Shown piece by piece: positions 50,617-64,000 of a DNA stretch of 64,000 nt. The stretch spans positions 390,001-454,000 of the forward strand of contig JACVTC010000101.1 of the NCBI GenBank assembly GCA_016946835.1, in the 5' to 3' direction. Every line of letters begins with the position of its first letter. Position 1 is the first letter of the stretch. The notes beneath the pieces were generated by a model, which was not told where the DNA came from, ran no database searches, and worked only from the letters and a program-made list of their open reading frames with translations. The position numbers and the translations under genes are program-made. This DNA comes from Neocallimastix lanati (nom. inval.) (taxonomy: Eukaryota > Neocallimastigomycota > Neocallimastigomycetes > Neocallimastigales > Neocallimastigaceae).

Positions 50617-53014
50617 ATTTAAATTTATATAAAAAAAAAATAAATAAAAATAAAAAATATTATATAATATTAATAAAAGTTTTTTAAAAATTATATAATA
50701 TTAATTATATATTTCTTTGATTTAAATAAACATTATAAGTAAAATATTTTTACCATATTTGTCATTTGGTTTATTCTTTTTTAACTTCTTCATAATTCTC
50801 TTTAATATTGAAACACCTGGTTCCGCTACCAAAGGTGTGGATTCAGATGCTCTCATATACTCACCATTTTCAAGTATTTGAATAACTTCACTGGCAACTT
50901 TCAAACGACATTCATTGGATAATCTAATTTTTCCATTTTTACTTTTTATGTTATCATATGTTAACGCTTTATTATCTTGATGCTTTAAAATATATGATAT
51001 ATCTGTTTTTAAGTTATTTTGACTTCTCTGTTGTATATTAAAAAATTATATTATAATAAAAAAAATTATTAGTTATTTCAAATATAAAAATCTTCTTTAT
51101 TACTTAATAGTAATATATTATTATCTATTTTCATTATAATCTATATTACAATTATAATTATTATTATTAATTTTTTATTATAAAACTATTATAATATTTT
51201 TTCATCAATTAATTATTTATATAAACATATATAATATTAATATAAGAATCGACTTAAATTTATTATTTTTAACTTACATGTAGTGGATTAACAGACTTAA
51301 GATTATCTGCTGTATTTGGTGATAATAATTTTGGGTTGTTATCATCTTCTAGTACTGGTGGAGCACTCATTAATTTATCATCATTACTTATTCCTTCATT
51401 ATATTGTTCTTTTTTACCATTATTTTCAGTTGAAAATTCTACAGCTGACATTGTGGTATTACCATCTAAGTTTTTAAGTTGTGAAGAGGAATTAATTGAA
51501 GCTATTGATGTATTAATTTGTGTCAAACTTCCTCGGCTATTAAATAGTTCTTTATTGTTTTGATCCAATAATTCTTCATTATTCTTATATAATTGTGAAG
51601 ATTGGTCTGATTCCACATTGGATTGATCATTTTGTTCTAAAACATTAATAACTTCAACTTTTTCGATATTATCATCTGTGTTATTAATATCCTGAATTAA
51701 ATTTTTATTACTGACATCTTGTAATTTTTGAATTTCAATATTACGCTTTAATTCATTCTGTAATTCTTCGTTACATTGTAACATATTTTGTATTGTCTTT
51801 TCAACATCATCAACTACTTTATTTATATCTTCCTTACTTTCTTTTTCTTCTTCATTCATCTTTTCTTGATTTTCATTTGCTACAACACTGGTTAATGATT
51901 TACATTTATTTTGAATTTCATTATCTTCTTCAACACCGGGTTTCAAACTTTGTAATGATTTCTTTAATCTTTGTTCTATCTTTAATTCACTTTTACGACA
52001 TTCTTCACCTTTCCCTAAATTCAACATTTCTAATGAACCATTTAATGGTGTTTCACATAAATTTGATTTACTTTCATCTAGTAAGTTAGAACTGTTTGAA
52101 ATACCTACTTCTTTACTATAAACAATGTTGTCTTTAATTTCTTTATTATTTTCATCATAATTAACCCCAGTGTCCTCTTTTTCTGAAGTTGATTCGGATT
52201 CACTCTCTTTTTATATAAATTTATTTTAAAATATTTTAATTTAATATATAATATATTATTAAAAAAAAAAATTAATTATTCAAATTTAATTTTTTTTTAT
52301 GATTTTTAATTTTAATTAATTTAAAAAATACCTTCATTATTAGATGATTCATTACTATCTTCTTCTTCTTCTTCAGAACTTTCTTCAGGGCCCTTTAGAA
52401 TATTTATATTTATATTTATATAAATTAAATAATATGTAATTTATATATTTAATTACAAATATATGTATATTTATATATAATTTTAAATGACTTATTTTTT
52501 TTTTTTTAATTATTAATTATGAAATTCAACAACAACAACAACAATAATAATAATAATAATAATAAATGCATATAATTTACATTTTCTAAATAATCAATTA
52601 ATTCAGACCATAGCTTTCCTTTCCATTTTTTCAATAAATTATCTATATTTTCATTAACTTCAGTTTCAAATGCTAATTTATTTTCAAAATTCTTTTTAAC
52701 ACAGTTGGTAACTTCTATTTCACGATTCATTGACATTATATCAATTTTTTCACGATCCTTTCTTTGTAATTCTAATTCCGTTGCTGAAGGTCCTCTACCT
52801 TCTTTAATTAAAGATTCCCACCTTTCATCTTGGTTCTTTCGTCTTCGTTGTTCAAATTTTTTTTCCATATTTATAGTTCTTAATGCATCTTTCTATTATC
52901 ATTTAATAAACGTAATCGATGAATATTTTTAAATATTATAATAATAATAAAAATATTTCATTAATATTTTATTATTTTTCAAATTTTAAATTCTTCAATT
53001 ACTTTATTACTTTT

Positions 53015-53049
<35 letters not shown>

Positions 53050-54113
53050 TAATAAAATTATATACACATATATATTTATATACCAATGCATCATTATATT
53101 CCAACTTAAAGTATTCTGCTAAATGACTCATTTTTGATTTGTCAAGTTCACCTTCAGAAATAGGTTCATTTAGTGTTAGTGCAAACTCATTTTCATCTGA
53201 TAAATTAAGTTTTGAATTAATATCACGAACATTTAAAATCAATACATTTGGATTCTGGTTAACATTTCCACCAATATTTTCATTTGATAAACTATATAAA
53301 CTATTATGCTTTTTTTGACCTTCATTATTTAAATGTTCATTAATTAAACAATTTAATAAAAAAAATTATGTTAATAATAATTTTTTTTTTGTTTGTTTAT
53401 TTGTTTGTTTTTTTTTTTTATTATCAAATAAAATATATATACCATTTACTGATGGAATATAATGTGACCCATCCTCCTATATATTCATTAATATTAATAT
53501 TAATACATATATTAATTAAAAGATATAATTTTTTAATATTTTAATTTTTTTTTATCCATATATAAGTATTAATTATATTTTTAAAGAAAAAATTTTAAAT
53601 ATAAAAGTATTATAAAAAATGTTTAAAAAAATATATATAATTATGCCATTATAATAATTAAGTATGTAAATATATAAAATAGAATTTAATAAAAAAATTC
53701 ATATCGTAAAGTTAAATTTTACTTTTTTCGTTTTTAATGATGAATAATGCCCGCCGATAGAATAACTGCTATTTAATGTACTATATAAATTAGATAATGA
53801 AGGTGAAGTAGTATCAGTCTTTTGAACTGATTTTGCAACTAACCTAAATTGAGCTTCCTCTTTTCTTTTAACTTCTTCATTTCTAAGTCGAACTTGTTCC
53901 TTAACATTTATTCCTGATTGTACCGATTCGTTTATTGACTTTTCATTAGTACATAATTTTTGAAGAAAAAAAAGAAAGTGAGAGAAAAAAAAAAAAAAAA
54001 GGCCAATTATATAATTAAATAATATATATATTATTTAATAAATTTATTAAATTGATATTTTATAAATTTAAATGTTGATAATTTTAATACTAATTCGTTA
54101 TGTTATTTACCAT
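49141..54113 (-). CDS. RhoGAP-domain protein with intact arginine finger, about eleven exons
   Basis: A GTPase-activating protein for Rho/Rac/Cdc42-type GTPases, about 1,030 residues. The tentative start is ATG at 54113 followed at once by an intron; the next exon opens SINESVQSGINVKEQVRLRN. Approximate later exons begin near 53350, 52900, 52395, 52207, 51028, 50474, 49865 and 49355. The N-terminal third is charged and helical (EKKFEQRRRKNQDERWESL..., likely coiled coil). The middle (52207-51280) is an acidic Glu/Asn/Ser-rich disordered stretch. The RhoGAP domain (50474-49577) shows KKQGIFRISGKSGDIKDL with the catalytic Arg. SFFRELIEPLFTFRMYKLW, LMLHYLLHFLSTVASYSEFN and MTSSNLAKVFSPNLLR follow. 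A Ser/Lys-rich tail closes the protein. It contrasts with the RhoGAP at 13.7-17.3 kb, which lacks the Arg. The specific target GTPase is unknown. Confidence 0.88.
50540..50616. repeat. (ATT)n microsatellite in an intron of the second RhoGAP gene
   Basis: About 24 ATT units with a few variants, in the intron immediately 5' of the exon that begins the RhoGAP domain. Confidence 0.9.
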
Positions 54114-54600
54114 TTTAATATATTTATGTTAATTTATTTTTTTTACTTGTAATTATATATTCATATGTAATTGTTACTTTATTTATTTTTTAAATAAATA
54201 TATTTAAATGATTTTAGATATTTATTTTATGGAGTTCAAAATATTATACTATAATATGTTTAAATTTTATTTGAATTTTTTTTTTTTTTATTGATATTTT
54301 TTTTTATAACTATTAATGATAATATTTCATATTGAAAATTATGTGTAAAAATTTATTCTTATCAACAAAAATATCCACATCTAATATTACAAAATCCACA
54401 TAATAATTAATCTTATGTCTTTAATATTTTTTTATTGTTTTATAATTATATTATATCCTTTAATATTATTTCACTTTCAAATGGTATATTTATATATATA
54501 TATATATATTTTTTTTTTTTTCTTTCTAGATAATACTTCTTGATATATAAAAAAATAAAACAAATAAAAAAATAAAACAAATAAAAAAAAAAAACAAATA

Positions 54601-54641
<41 letters not shown>

Positions 54642-56510
54642 ATAAATTAATATAGAATAGAACAAAATTATTATAATAATAATAATAACAATATAATAAG
54701 AAATAAAAATATTATTTAAATAATAAAATAAAAATAAGAAATTATTATATAAAAAAAAAATAGTATTAAAATTTAAATATTTTATTACAATTAATATTAT
54801 TAAATAATTATTATAAAACTTTAATATATAATTTTCTTGATGTTTTAAAAGAATCATTTTTATCTATTCATTTTATTGCATAATTAAACCAGTAATAATT
54901 TTATATTAAATATATATAAGAAACTTTTTTATTATTATTGGAATAAAGTTTTTTCTTTTTTCATTAGTTTTTAAAATATAAAATAAAATTTTAGTTAAAT
55001 TTGTGAATATATAACTTAAATATTAATTATTTTTTCTTCTTCATTTTTTTATACACCCACTTAATACTAATTATAAATTATAATTATGCTCAAAAAAATT
55101 GCAATTAATACATTAATCTTTAATATTAAAATTTAATATTTAATGTAATTTAATACAATAATATTTATAACTAAATATTATAAAAAAATTTTTTTTTTTT
55201 TTGAATTGATTCTATAAATATATTTTTTATAATTCAAAAAAAAAAAATTTTTTTTTATATAATTTAAATGTTTAATAATTAAATAATTAAATAAAAAAAT
55301 ATTAATAAAAGGAAATTTTTTTAAATATATATAAAATTCTATTTAGAAAATTAATAAACTGATATTTTAATACATATCTTTAATATGAGGATTTATTACA
55401 TATTATACTATTTTAAAAAAAAATGATATTATAAAAACATTAAAAATCGTAATAATTATTACAATTTAAGTATTATATTAATATTCAAGTTATTATGATT
55501 AATATAAAATCCTAGTTATTAATATTATTTCTTTATTATTATTGTTTTTATTTTTAATATTTCATTTAATATTTTTATTATTGTTATTACTTCTTCCTAT
55601 TATTATTGATATTTTATTTATAATATAAATCAAACATTGGAAATATGTTATATATATTTTTCTTTTTTAATACATAAATTCATGTAATTATTTTAAATAA
55701 TTGTTCATTTGTAATAATAAAAAATAATTAAATAAATATTTTTAACATAATATTCATTATGAATAATATTTAAAGGATTAGTATTTCTTAAAAAAAAAAA
55801 TATTTGAATATTTAAGTACTATTTTATTTTTAAAGCAATTCATTATTTGGATTAATAGAATAATTTTTTTTTTATTTGAAAAATATTTAATTAATAAAAT
55901 ATATCAGTATTTAATATTATTTTTTTATTTGTAAGCACATTTATAAATATACACTATTTTAAAATTAATAATTTATAAAAAAGTAGTAATTAATATAATA
56001 CAAATTCAAATTGCAAAGTTTTTTATATGTTGGGTATATGATAATTTTATATTGAAGAAAAAAAAATTATATAAGTATCTAACAAATAAAAATATATATC
56101 TAACTATTTTTTATTGATGATATTCAGTCAATAATTTTATATCTTCAAAAATTTTAAGAGTCATATTAAATATAAATAAATGTATAAATGAATAAATAAA
56201 TTATATGATATATAATAAATAACTAAATATATAAATAATAACTAAATAAATTTTTGTCTTTAAAAAAAATGAAATTCAATAATAAATAATTAAAAAAATA
56301 AATTTAATAAATATAATAAAATATAATAATTAAAATAAATTTTATTCTATAGAAATGTATAAATATATAAAAAATAAAAATTTATATATAATATATATAA
56401 ATCTATAAATATATAAGTTAAATATATATAAATATAATAATATGTAGATATATAAATATTTTATTTTTTAATATATTTAATAAGATGTAGATGGAAACTT
56501 TATTTATTTA

Positions 56511-56668
<158 letters not shown>

Positions 56669-57351
56669 ATTTAATTATTTTCATTATATATATTTTTATT
56701 ACATATAATTATTTTAACCAATTATCGTTGGTTAAATATTTTATTTTTTATTAATTTTTTGTTTTTTAATTTTTAAAAACAAGAAAAAAGAAACATTTTA
56801 TTTTACGTTGTTTTTAAAATAAATTAAATTGAAAGAAAAGGTTTGTATTTTTAAATAAAAAATAAAAAAATATAAATATATATTCATTATTTTAGTAATG
56901 GTAAATAAATTTCAATTACTCTTTTTTCTTTGCTTTTTTTTTTTTCTTTTTTATTGCTATTTCGGTTTCAGTTTCAATATTAAAAAAAAAAAAAAAAAAA
57001 AACATTCTTTATTCCAATAAAAATAATTCTGTCTTCAATTTAATATTATATTTACGTATTTTCAAACAAACAAAAATAAAAATATATAAATAATTAAACA
57101 ATTAAATTGATTGAAATAAAAAGAAGGACAAAGTAAAAAATAAAAATAAAAATATAAAAATATAAATAAATAAATAAATAAGTAAATAAATACAATATAA
57201 GAATCTGATAAAATAATCAAGTAAATAATGAAAATAAAAGAATGTTTATTAAATTAATATATTATTATATGCTATAATTATTGTTTTTATTTTCTTTCTT
57301 CTTTTTTTTTTTTTTTACAATAAGTAATATAATAATTTAATATAAATAAAA

Positions 57352-57378
57352 ATGGGAGAAGAAATTTCTTTAAAATAA
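57352..57378 (+). promoter_or_regulatory. Possible short upstream open reading frame before GET3
   Basis: ATG GGA GAA ... TAA encodes eight codons 94 bp before the GET3 start. A second upstream ATG at 57398 is out of frame and overlaps the GET3 start. Whether either lies in the mature 5' UTR is unknown, because the transcription start is not visible. Confidence 0.2.
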
Positions 57379-57471
57379 AAAAATAAATTAATATCACATG
57401 AATGTAATTGGAAAAAAAGATAACATTAACAATTTATTAAATTTTTATTATACAATAGTTATAAATACAAT

Positions 57472-57971
57472 ATGTCAGTTTCAGACTATTCCGACGAAGA
57501 ATACGAACCCTTGGAACCATCTTTACAGAACATTTTGGATCAAGAATCTTTAAAATGGATTTTTGTTGGTGGTAAAGGTGGTGTAGGTAAAACTACTAAT
57601 AGTTGTAGTTTAGCTATTCAGTTATCAAAAGTTAGAAAGAGTGTTTTATTAATTTCTACTGATCCAGCTCACAATCTTTCAGATGCTTTCAATCAAAAAT
57701 TTACAAAATCCCCATTACCAGTTAACGGTTTTGATAATCTTTTTGCTATGGTATATTTAATAAAGTAAATAAAATAAAATTTGTAAATTACTATTGAAAT
57801 ATTAAAAATACTATTTTTAAATATAGGAAATTGATCCTACTTCTAGTATTCAAGATATGATTGCTGAAGGTAAATATTATTTTATATAACGAACTATATA
57901 AAATATTAGAATTATGTTTATTGTATTAAATATTTGTGAATATTTGAATATGAAATAATAAATAAATTAAT

Positions 57972-58002
<31 letters not shown>

Positions 58003-59446
58003 TTAAATAAATAAAATAACAAAAATAATAGATAGTGAAAATAATATTACTAGTATGATGCAAGACCTTGCTTTCGCTATTCCTGGTATTGATGAAGCTA
58101 TGAGTTTTGCTGAGGTTATGAAGTATGAAAATAAAGAGAAAAAGAAATAAAAAATCTATTAATATTTTATTATTTATATAATAAATATTTAATTATTATT
58201 GAATTCATTATTCTAATATAAATGAAAAAATAAATTATAAAAAAAGATTAGCAAAATCTATGGAATATGAAACCGTTGTATTTGATACAGCTCCAACTGG
58301 TCACACTTTACGTTTCCTTTCTTTCCCAGAAACTTTAAATAAAACTCTTTCTAAATTAAGTCAATTAAAAGGTCGTTTCGGACCAATGTTTAGTCAAGTA
58401 TGTATATATAAATATAAATTTCGTTTTTTAAAAAAAAATATTCGAAATTAAAATTATATGAAATAGTATAAAAATAAAATTAATATTAAATTTTTTTTTT
58501 TTTTTTTTAAAAAATATATATATTTTTAAATATTTATAAACAAAAATAATAAAAATATTATTATTATTATTAATAATAAAAGGTTTCTGATATGATGGGT
58601 ATTGAAACTAACCAAGATTCTATGCTTTCAAAATTAGAAGGTATGAGAGAAGAAATTGAAGAAATTAGTAAACAATTCCAAGATCCAGATAAAACCACAT
58701 TTGTTTGTGTTTGCATTTCTGAATTCCTTTCATTATACGAAACTGAAAGAATGATTCAAGAATTAACTAGTTTCAATATTGATACACATAATGTATATAA
58801 TGAAATTTATTAATATATTTTAAATACCTAAATAATATTTATTATTATTATATATATACATTTTTATTTTTTATTTATTTATTTTTATTTATTTATTTAT
58901 TTTTTTTAAATAATTATATTTAATGAATTAAAATAGATTATTGTAAATCAATTATTATTCCCAGCTAAAGGTAAATTGAATTTAAATTGAATATTACATA
59001 TTTAAAAATCTATCTAATTTAATAATAAATAAATTTAAACTAATAATTATGATAATGTATTTTATTATTATTATTTTTTTTTTAATATTTTTAATACTAA
59101 ATTTAAACATAATAATGATATGAAATAAAATAATATCAAAACGAAACAAAACAAAACAAAAAATTATTCCAATAATAATAATTAATAATAATAATAATAT
59201 ATATAACAATTAATAATAATCAATAATATTAATAATCAATAATATTAATAATAATTTAAAGATTCAACATGTAAGTTCTGTGATGTTCGTCATAAAATGC
59301 AACAAAAGTACCTTGATCAAATTAATGATTTATATGAAGATTTCCATATTACTAAATTACCTTTATTAACTAATGAAATTCGTGGTGTTGAAGAATTAAA
59401 GAAGTTCTCTGAAAATCTTATTCACCCATATACTCCAGCAAATTAA
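57472..59446 (+). CDS. GET3: GET3 / TRC40 (ASNA1) ATPase, seven exons
   Basis: Cytosolic ATPase that receives tail-anchored membrane proteins and delivers them to the ER. About 330 residues, the family's usual size. Exons 57472-57750, 57827-57869, 58032-58122, 58247-58397, 58583-58792, 58937-58970 and 59262-59446 have consistent phases. The deviant P-loop [10 protein letters not shown] is at 33-42 with the signature Lys, and [12 protein letters not shown] (switch I) follows. [10 protein letters not shown] (switch II) is at 151-160. The zinc-binding CKFC of the dimer interface is at 273-276, and the C-terminus GVEELKKF...LIHPY is typical of eukaryotic Get3. The hydrophobic client-binding helices ([20 protein letters not shown]) are present. 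Exon 6 is only 34 nt. Confidence is very high. Confidence 0.97.
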
Positions 59447-60352
59447 AAAAAAAAAAAAAATCATATATATATATATTGGTATTATAAATAAAATATAAAT
59501 ATAAATATAAATATAAATATTTATATATATAATTAAAATTACAATTAAAATAAAGAGTGATATAATTATTTAAAAATAAAAAAAAAAAAAAAAAAAGATA
59601 ATTATTAACTTAATAAACAAAATATAAAAACAATTAATTAAAAATAATAGTATTATATATATATATATAATAATCAATATTATTATTTTTTTTTTTAAAA
59701 AAAAAAAAAAGTATCATACGAAATCGAATATTAAAACTATTTAATAATGACATATATAATTAAAATAATAAAAAAAATAAAATAAAAAATAAAAAATAAA
59801 AAATAAAAAATAAAAAATAAAATATAAAATATAAACGCAATATAAAAAAAATATATTTTTTTAAACTAAAATAATCAATAAAAATAAAGCAGATAAAATA
59901 AAAAAAAAATTTTTTTATTCATTATTGAATATTTTTTTATTATAATTTAATTTAATTTAAATTTATTTTATTAATATTTTATTTTATTTTATTTTATTTT
60001 ATTTTATTTTATTTTAGAAATAAATATATTTATACTATATAAATAACAAATATATATATATATATATTTTTTTTTTCATTATATAAATGATATATATATA
60101 TTATTTTATATTATTATTATTATTATTATTATTTCTTTTAAATAAATTATTTATTATACTGTTTTTTTTTTTTTTTTATTTTTTATTTTTATTGTTTTTA
60201 AATTTTATTTTAATCTATGGGTATATATTTAATATTTGAAAATTTATTATTATATAACTATTGATTGTAAAAAATAAATAAATAAATTAATGAAACAAAA
60301 AAAATTTTTTTTTTTTTGATAAAGTGCCTTTTTTTTTTTTACATACATTATT

Positions 60353-60397
<45 letters not shown>

Positions 60398-60612
60398 TTT
60401 ATTTTATTTATTACTTGGTATAATATATTTTTAACTTTTGGTTATTGATTGAAAATATTATTTGGGTTCATAATAATTTCAAAATAAATTAAAATATAAT
60501 AAAATATAATAAAATAAAATAAATAAATAAATAATATTATTTATTATTTATTATTTATTATTATTAATTGTTATTATTATTTATTATTATTTATTATTAT
60601 TTATTATTTATC
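59447..60612. other. Convergent intergenic region, homopolymer-rich
   Basis: 3' flanks of GET3 and the kinase gene. Contains AAAAT repeats near 59770-59820, TTTTA repeats near 59975-60015, poly-T at 60355-60395 and TTA/TTTA tracts near 60536-60610. No gene was seen. Confidence 0.7.
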
Positions 60613-62277
60613 CTATTTTTTTTTCTTTAATAATGATACAATAAAACCAACTTCAACGTTACTATCCTCTAAATAATATTTAAAATATATTTTTAATAAT
60701 AAAATTAAATAAATAGATATATAAAAAAAAAAAAAAAAAAAAAGATTATTATTATTATTATTATTTATATATTTAATTTAATTATTAAATTATAATATAA
60801 TTATAGTTATATTATTAAAATTAAAATTATAATTATTATATTTTAATTATTATTTACCTTTAGGTTCATTGAAATTTTTATATACAAATATGATTTTATC
60901 ATTATTATTTAAGAGGACACTCGTTTTTTTGATTTTATTATGATTTATATAGGTACCATTTGAACTATGAATATTCATTAAAAATAATAATATTAAAAAA
61001 AAAAAAAAAAAAGTTATATAATTATTATTATTATTATTATTATTATTATTTATGGTATTAGTATATTTTATTCTTATTATACAAATTAATAAATAGATAT
61101 ATTTACCTTTTATCATGTAAAATAACTTTGCCATCAGATTTATGTTCAATTATTGCATGGAAATTTGATATTATTAAACTATCAATTAAAACTAAACATT
61201 CTTTACATCTTCCAATGTAAAACATGTTTTCTTTTAATAATATATTTGGATACGATTTATTAATTGAAATTAATTCTAGCCATGTCTTTTTTTTATACGC
61301 AATTAATTATTTAAAAAAAAAAAAAAAAATTAAATATTCATAAATAAAATATATAAATAAATGAAAATTTTTTTAATTTTTATTTATTTGAAAATTTAAT
61401 AATAAATATATAAATAAGTTAATAAATAAAAGAATAAATGAATAAATAATAAATAATAATTATGAAAATAAAAATAAAAAACAAGTAAAAAAAAAAAAAT
61501 AAAAAAATAAAAATAAAAACAAAAATAAAATAAATTATACATATTCATATATATATATATAAATAGATTATATATTGATTGATATATATATATATAATTT
61601 ACCTCTTCACTAGAAATTGATAAATTAGCAAAAGAGGATTCTAATTTAATATGATCATTATATTCTACTATAATTTTTGATTTAATTTCAGAAAGAAATT
61701 TAATTGTACTTGTCCGTTTTGCTCTTTCCAAAGTATTATAATTATTGTTGTTATCATCATCATTATTATATTTTCTTTTTCTAGTATTAGGTGACCCACT
61801 CGTTACTAATTTTTAAATAATTAAAATATATAAAATTAGTATTAGTATTATAATTACTTTAACAAAAAATATAAATTTATTTTTGGATTGGTTTTGAATA
61901 AATTTTAGTAGAAATTTTGTGTATTACCAGTAGTATTAGTAGTAACAATTTCAGTAGCAATATTTGATTGATTTGCATCAACAGCTGTGTTGGTATGATT
62001 GATTGAATTTTTTTTAGAAAGAGAATCTGGTCGTTCAACGAAAAATTCTATTCTATATTTTTTATCATCTATTGTATTTAAACATATATTTATTATTTAA
62101 TTCCATTTAAATAAAAATAATATAATATATTAGAATTGATAATAATTTTTATATTAAAATAATAAATAATATTAGTATTTACAATAAAGATAATATAAAT
62201 AGAAATAATAATAATAATAATAATAATAACTAGAAAATAAATATTTATATTTATTTTTTATTTTTTTTTTTATTTAT

Positions 62278-62308
<31 letters not shown>

Positions 62309-62748
62309 ATATAACAAATTAATAAATACCTGAATCAATCATTTTTATAACACAGTCCTCTTTTAATATTATTGATTTATTTTTATCTACAATATTTTCA
62401 TTTAAGAAAACCTTATTTGAACTAATAATATTATTATATATAAATATAAATAATAATTATTAATTATTTAATATAGTATATTATTATATTTTCAATTACA
62501 ATATATATATATATATATTTAATTTTTTTTTTTTTTTTTTTATTTTTTTTTTTTTTTTTTTACTTTTTACTCTTGTCCACAAAATAAACAGTTCCATCTT
62601 CATAATAAAAAACAACATGAAGTTGACTGAAGGGAATTTCATTCTTACAAATATTACATCCTAATTTTTTTAATAATTATAATAGTAATAGCATATATAT
62701 TAGTTTAATTTATTTATTATTTTATTATAATTATAATTATATATATAA

Positions 62749-62795
<47 letters not shown>

Positions 62796-63547
62796 GTATT
62801 ACTTTTATTTGCTCCTATTAAAAAAACAGAAGAATCCATTTTAATTTTATAATCACCAAATGTTAATAATCCCCATTCTTCTACTGGTTTCCATACTAAA
62901 TAAGGATCATTAATAATTTCTTCTTCCTATTAAATAAATAAATATATATATTTTTTATATATGTATTATTAAACATATTTAAGATGTATGATTATATTAA
63001 TATTTTTAAACAGGAAAAAAAATATTAACATTCAATGAAAACCATATATGATTTAACGCTTCATCAACAGAATAACGTTTTTCTTTATCATAGATTAATA
63101 AATTTTCTATTAATTGAATAACTATAAAAATTTGACATACATACATATAAATATTATTTTAGAGAAAAAATTTTTTACATTTAATGTAAAATAATTTTAG
63201 CTTTTTGTTTAACTATTATTATTATTACTAATATCATTATATATTGTTTATTATTTATCATATATTACCACTAAAAGAAACATCAGTCCATTTAAAATCA
63301 TCAAAATTTATGATGGATTTATTATGTATTTTAGGTAGTTTATTTGAAATCATCTATTATTTATTTATATATATATATTAATTTGTTTGTATATTTATTA
63401 TTTTTATTTATTATTTTTAATGAATTAATTATTTAATTAATTAATAGTAATAATTATATACCTGAAAAAGAACTACTCCCAAACTCCAGCAATCCACTTT
63501 ACTGTCATAAAATTTTTCTTCATCATTATCTTCAATTTCAGGTGCTA

Positions 63548-63582
<35 letters not shown>

Positions 63583-63905
63583 AAATTAGAATTATATATA
63601 TATATATATATTTATTGAATTTAAATAAGTGAAAATTATTTAAACTTTATATATAAAAGGGAACACATTTATTCAATTTATATATTTTACCTAAATACTG
63701 TGGTGTACCACAAACAGTTTGTAAGCCGTAATTTTCATATTTTGCAAGACCAAAATCACCTATTTTTGCTATCACTTTAAAATCATCATTGATATTTATA
63801 TTTTGTGCATATGAATTATTAAAGTCAACATTACATTTTTCAATTTCTAATAAGATATTATCAGGCTTAATATCTCTATGTGTTATATTTCTATCATGAA
63901 GATAC
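60613..63905 (-). CDS. CHK2/Rad53-like Ser/Thr kinase with two C-terminal FHA domains, partial (5' end off window)
   Basis: A DNA-damage-checkpoint-type kinase. Its 3' twelve or so exons are in the window; the right edge lies in an intron, so the N-lobe and start are missing. Approximate exon starts on the minus strand are 63905, 63544, 63353, 63125, 62930, 62662, 62428, 62074, 61808, 61287, 60971 and 60672. The first exon has the catalytic loop HRDIKPDN, DFGLAK and CGTPQYL, continuing APE in the next. VDCWSLGVVLF and the ALNHIWF end of the C-lobe follow. Two FHA-like domains come after the kinase. The first runs from WGLLTFGDYKI through HVVFYYEDGTVYFVDKSS. The second has YIGRCKECLV, SNFHAIIEHKSDGKVILHDK and SSNGTYI, with the Arg, Ser-x-x-His and Ser-Ser-Asn-Gly phosphothreonine-binding residues present. 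A basic TRKRKY (possible nuclear signal) sits between them. Confidence 0.9.
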
Positions 63906-64000
63906 TAATTTTTTTTTTTTTTTTTTTTTTTAAAAAAAAAATAATAATAATACCCGTATATAAAATTAATAAGATATATACACTTTATATATGTATTTTT

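Noticed and set aside
54477..54857. 126-codon Phe/Ile/Tyr-rich minus-strand frame
   Set aside because: Composition is that of poly-A/T and AT-repeat DNA, with no similarity or splice context.

Overview
The window is nuclear DNA of a eukaryote with extreme A+T content (by eye well above 80%). Genes are broken by many short GT-AG introns and separated by long A/T homopolymers and AAT, AAAT and TTTTA microsatellites. The gene content points to an anaerobic gut fungus (Neocallimastigomycota). It includes a scaffoldin-like secreted repeat protein, a GH16 glucanase with small cysteine-rich carbohydrate-binding modules, a CCDC81-type protein (a family of flagellated cells), and a class C GPCR with a beta-helix ectodomain. 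The lineage call is inference; Dictyostelium-like protists share the base composition but would not be expected to carry the scaffoldin-type repeats.

Layout. 0.6-1.7 kb: NTF2 (-). 2.5-5.2 kb: islands of more balanced base composition that look like retroposon relics, including one clear tRNA-derived SINE with a 15-bp target-site duplication. 6.4-13.0 kb: a 21-exon receptor gene (+), beta-helix plus EGF-like plus 7TM class C. 13.7-17.3 kb: RhoGAP-domain gene (-) whose arginine finger appears to be lost. 18.8-24.3 kb: scaffoldin-like gene (+), two exons. 25.3-25.6 kb: palindromic minisatellite. 25.8-27.4 kb: GH16 laminarinase-type enzyme (-). 29.3-30.2 kb: ABCC transporter fragment, broken. 32.8-34.1 kb: degenerate Ty3/gypsy reverse transcriptase. 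36.8-38.0 kb: CCDC81/HU-domain protein (+). 39.0-42.7 kb: unrecognised protein with weak LRR character (-). 43.6-46.9 kb: three different satellites, a probable ankyrin pseudogene and a near-perfect long inverted repeat. 49.1-54.1 kb: second RhoGAP gene (-), arginine finger intact. 57.5-59.4 kb: GET3 (+). 60.6-64.0 kb: 3' part of a CHK2/Rad53-like kinase with two C-terminal FHA domains (-), running off the right edge.

The genes do not form one pathway. They mix housekeeping functions (NTF2, GET3, checkpoint kinase), signalling (receptor, two RhoGAPs) and lifestyle genes (scaffoldin-like, GH16). The scaffoldin-like and GH16 genes are convergent neighbours, but the GH16 carries no recognisable fungal dockerin, so their adjacency does not by itself link them physically. 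Exon boundaries for NTF2, the receptor, the first RhoGAP, the scaffoldin-like gene, GH16, CCDC81 and GET3 were worked out by hand and are phase-consistent throughout. Those of the second RhoGAP, the LRR-like gene and the kinase are approximate.
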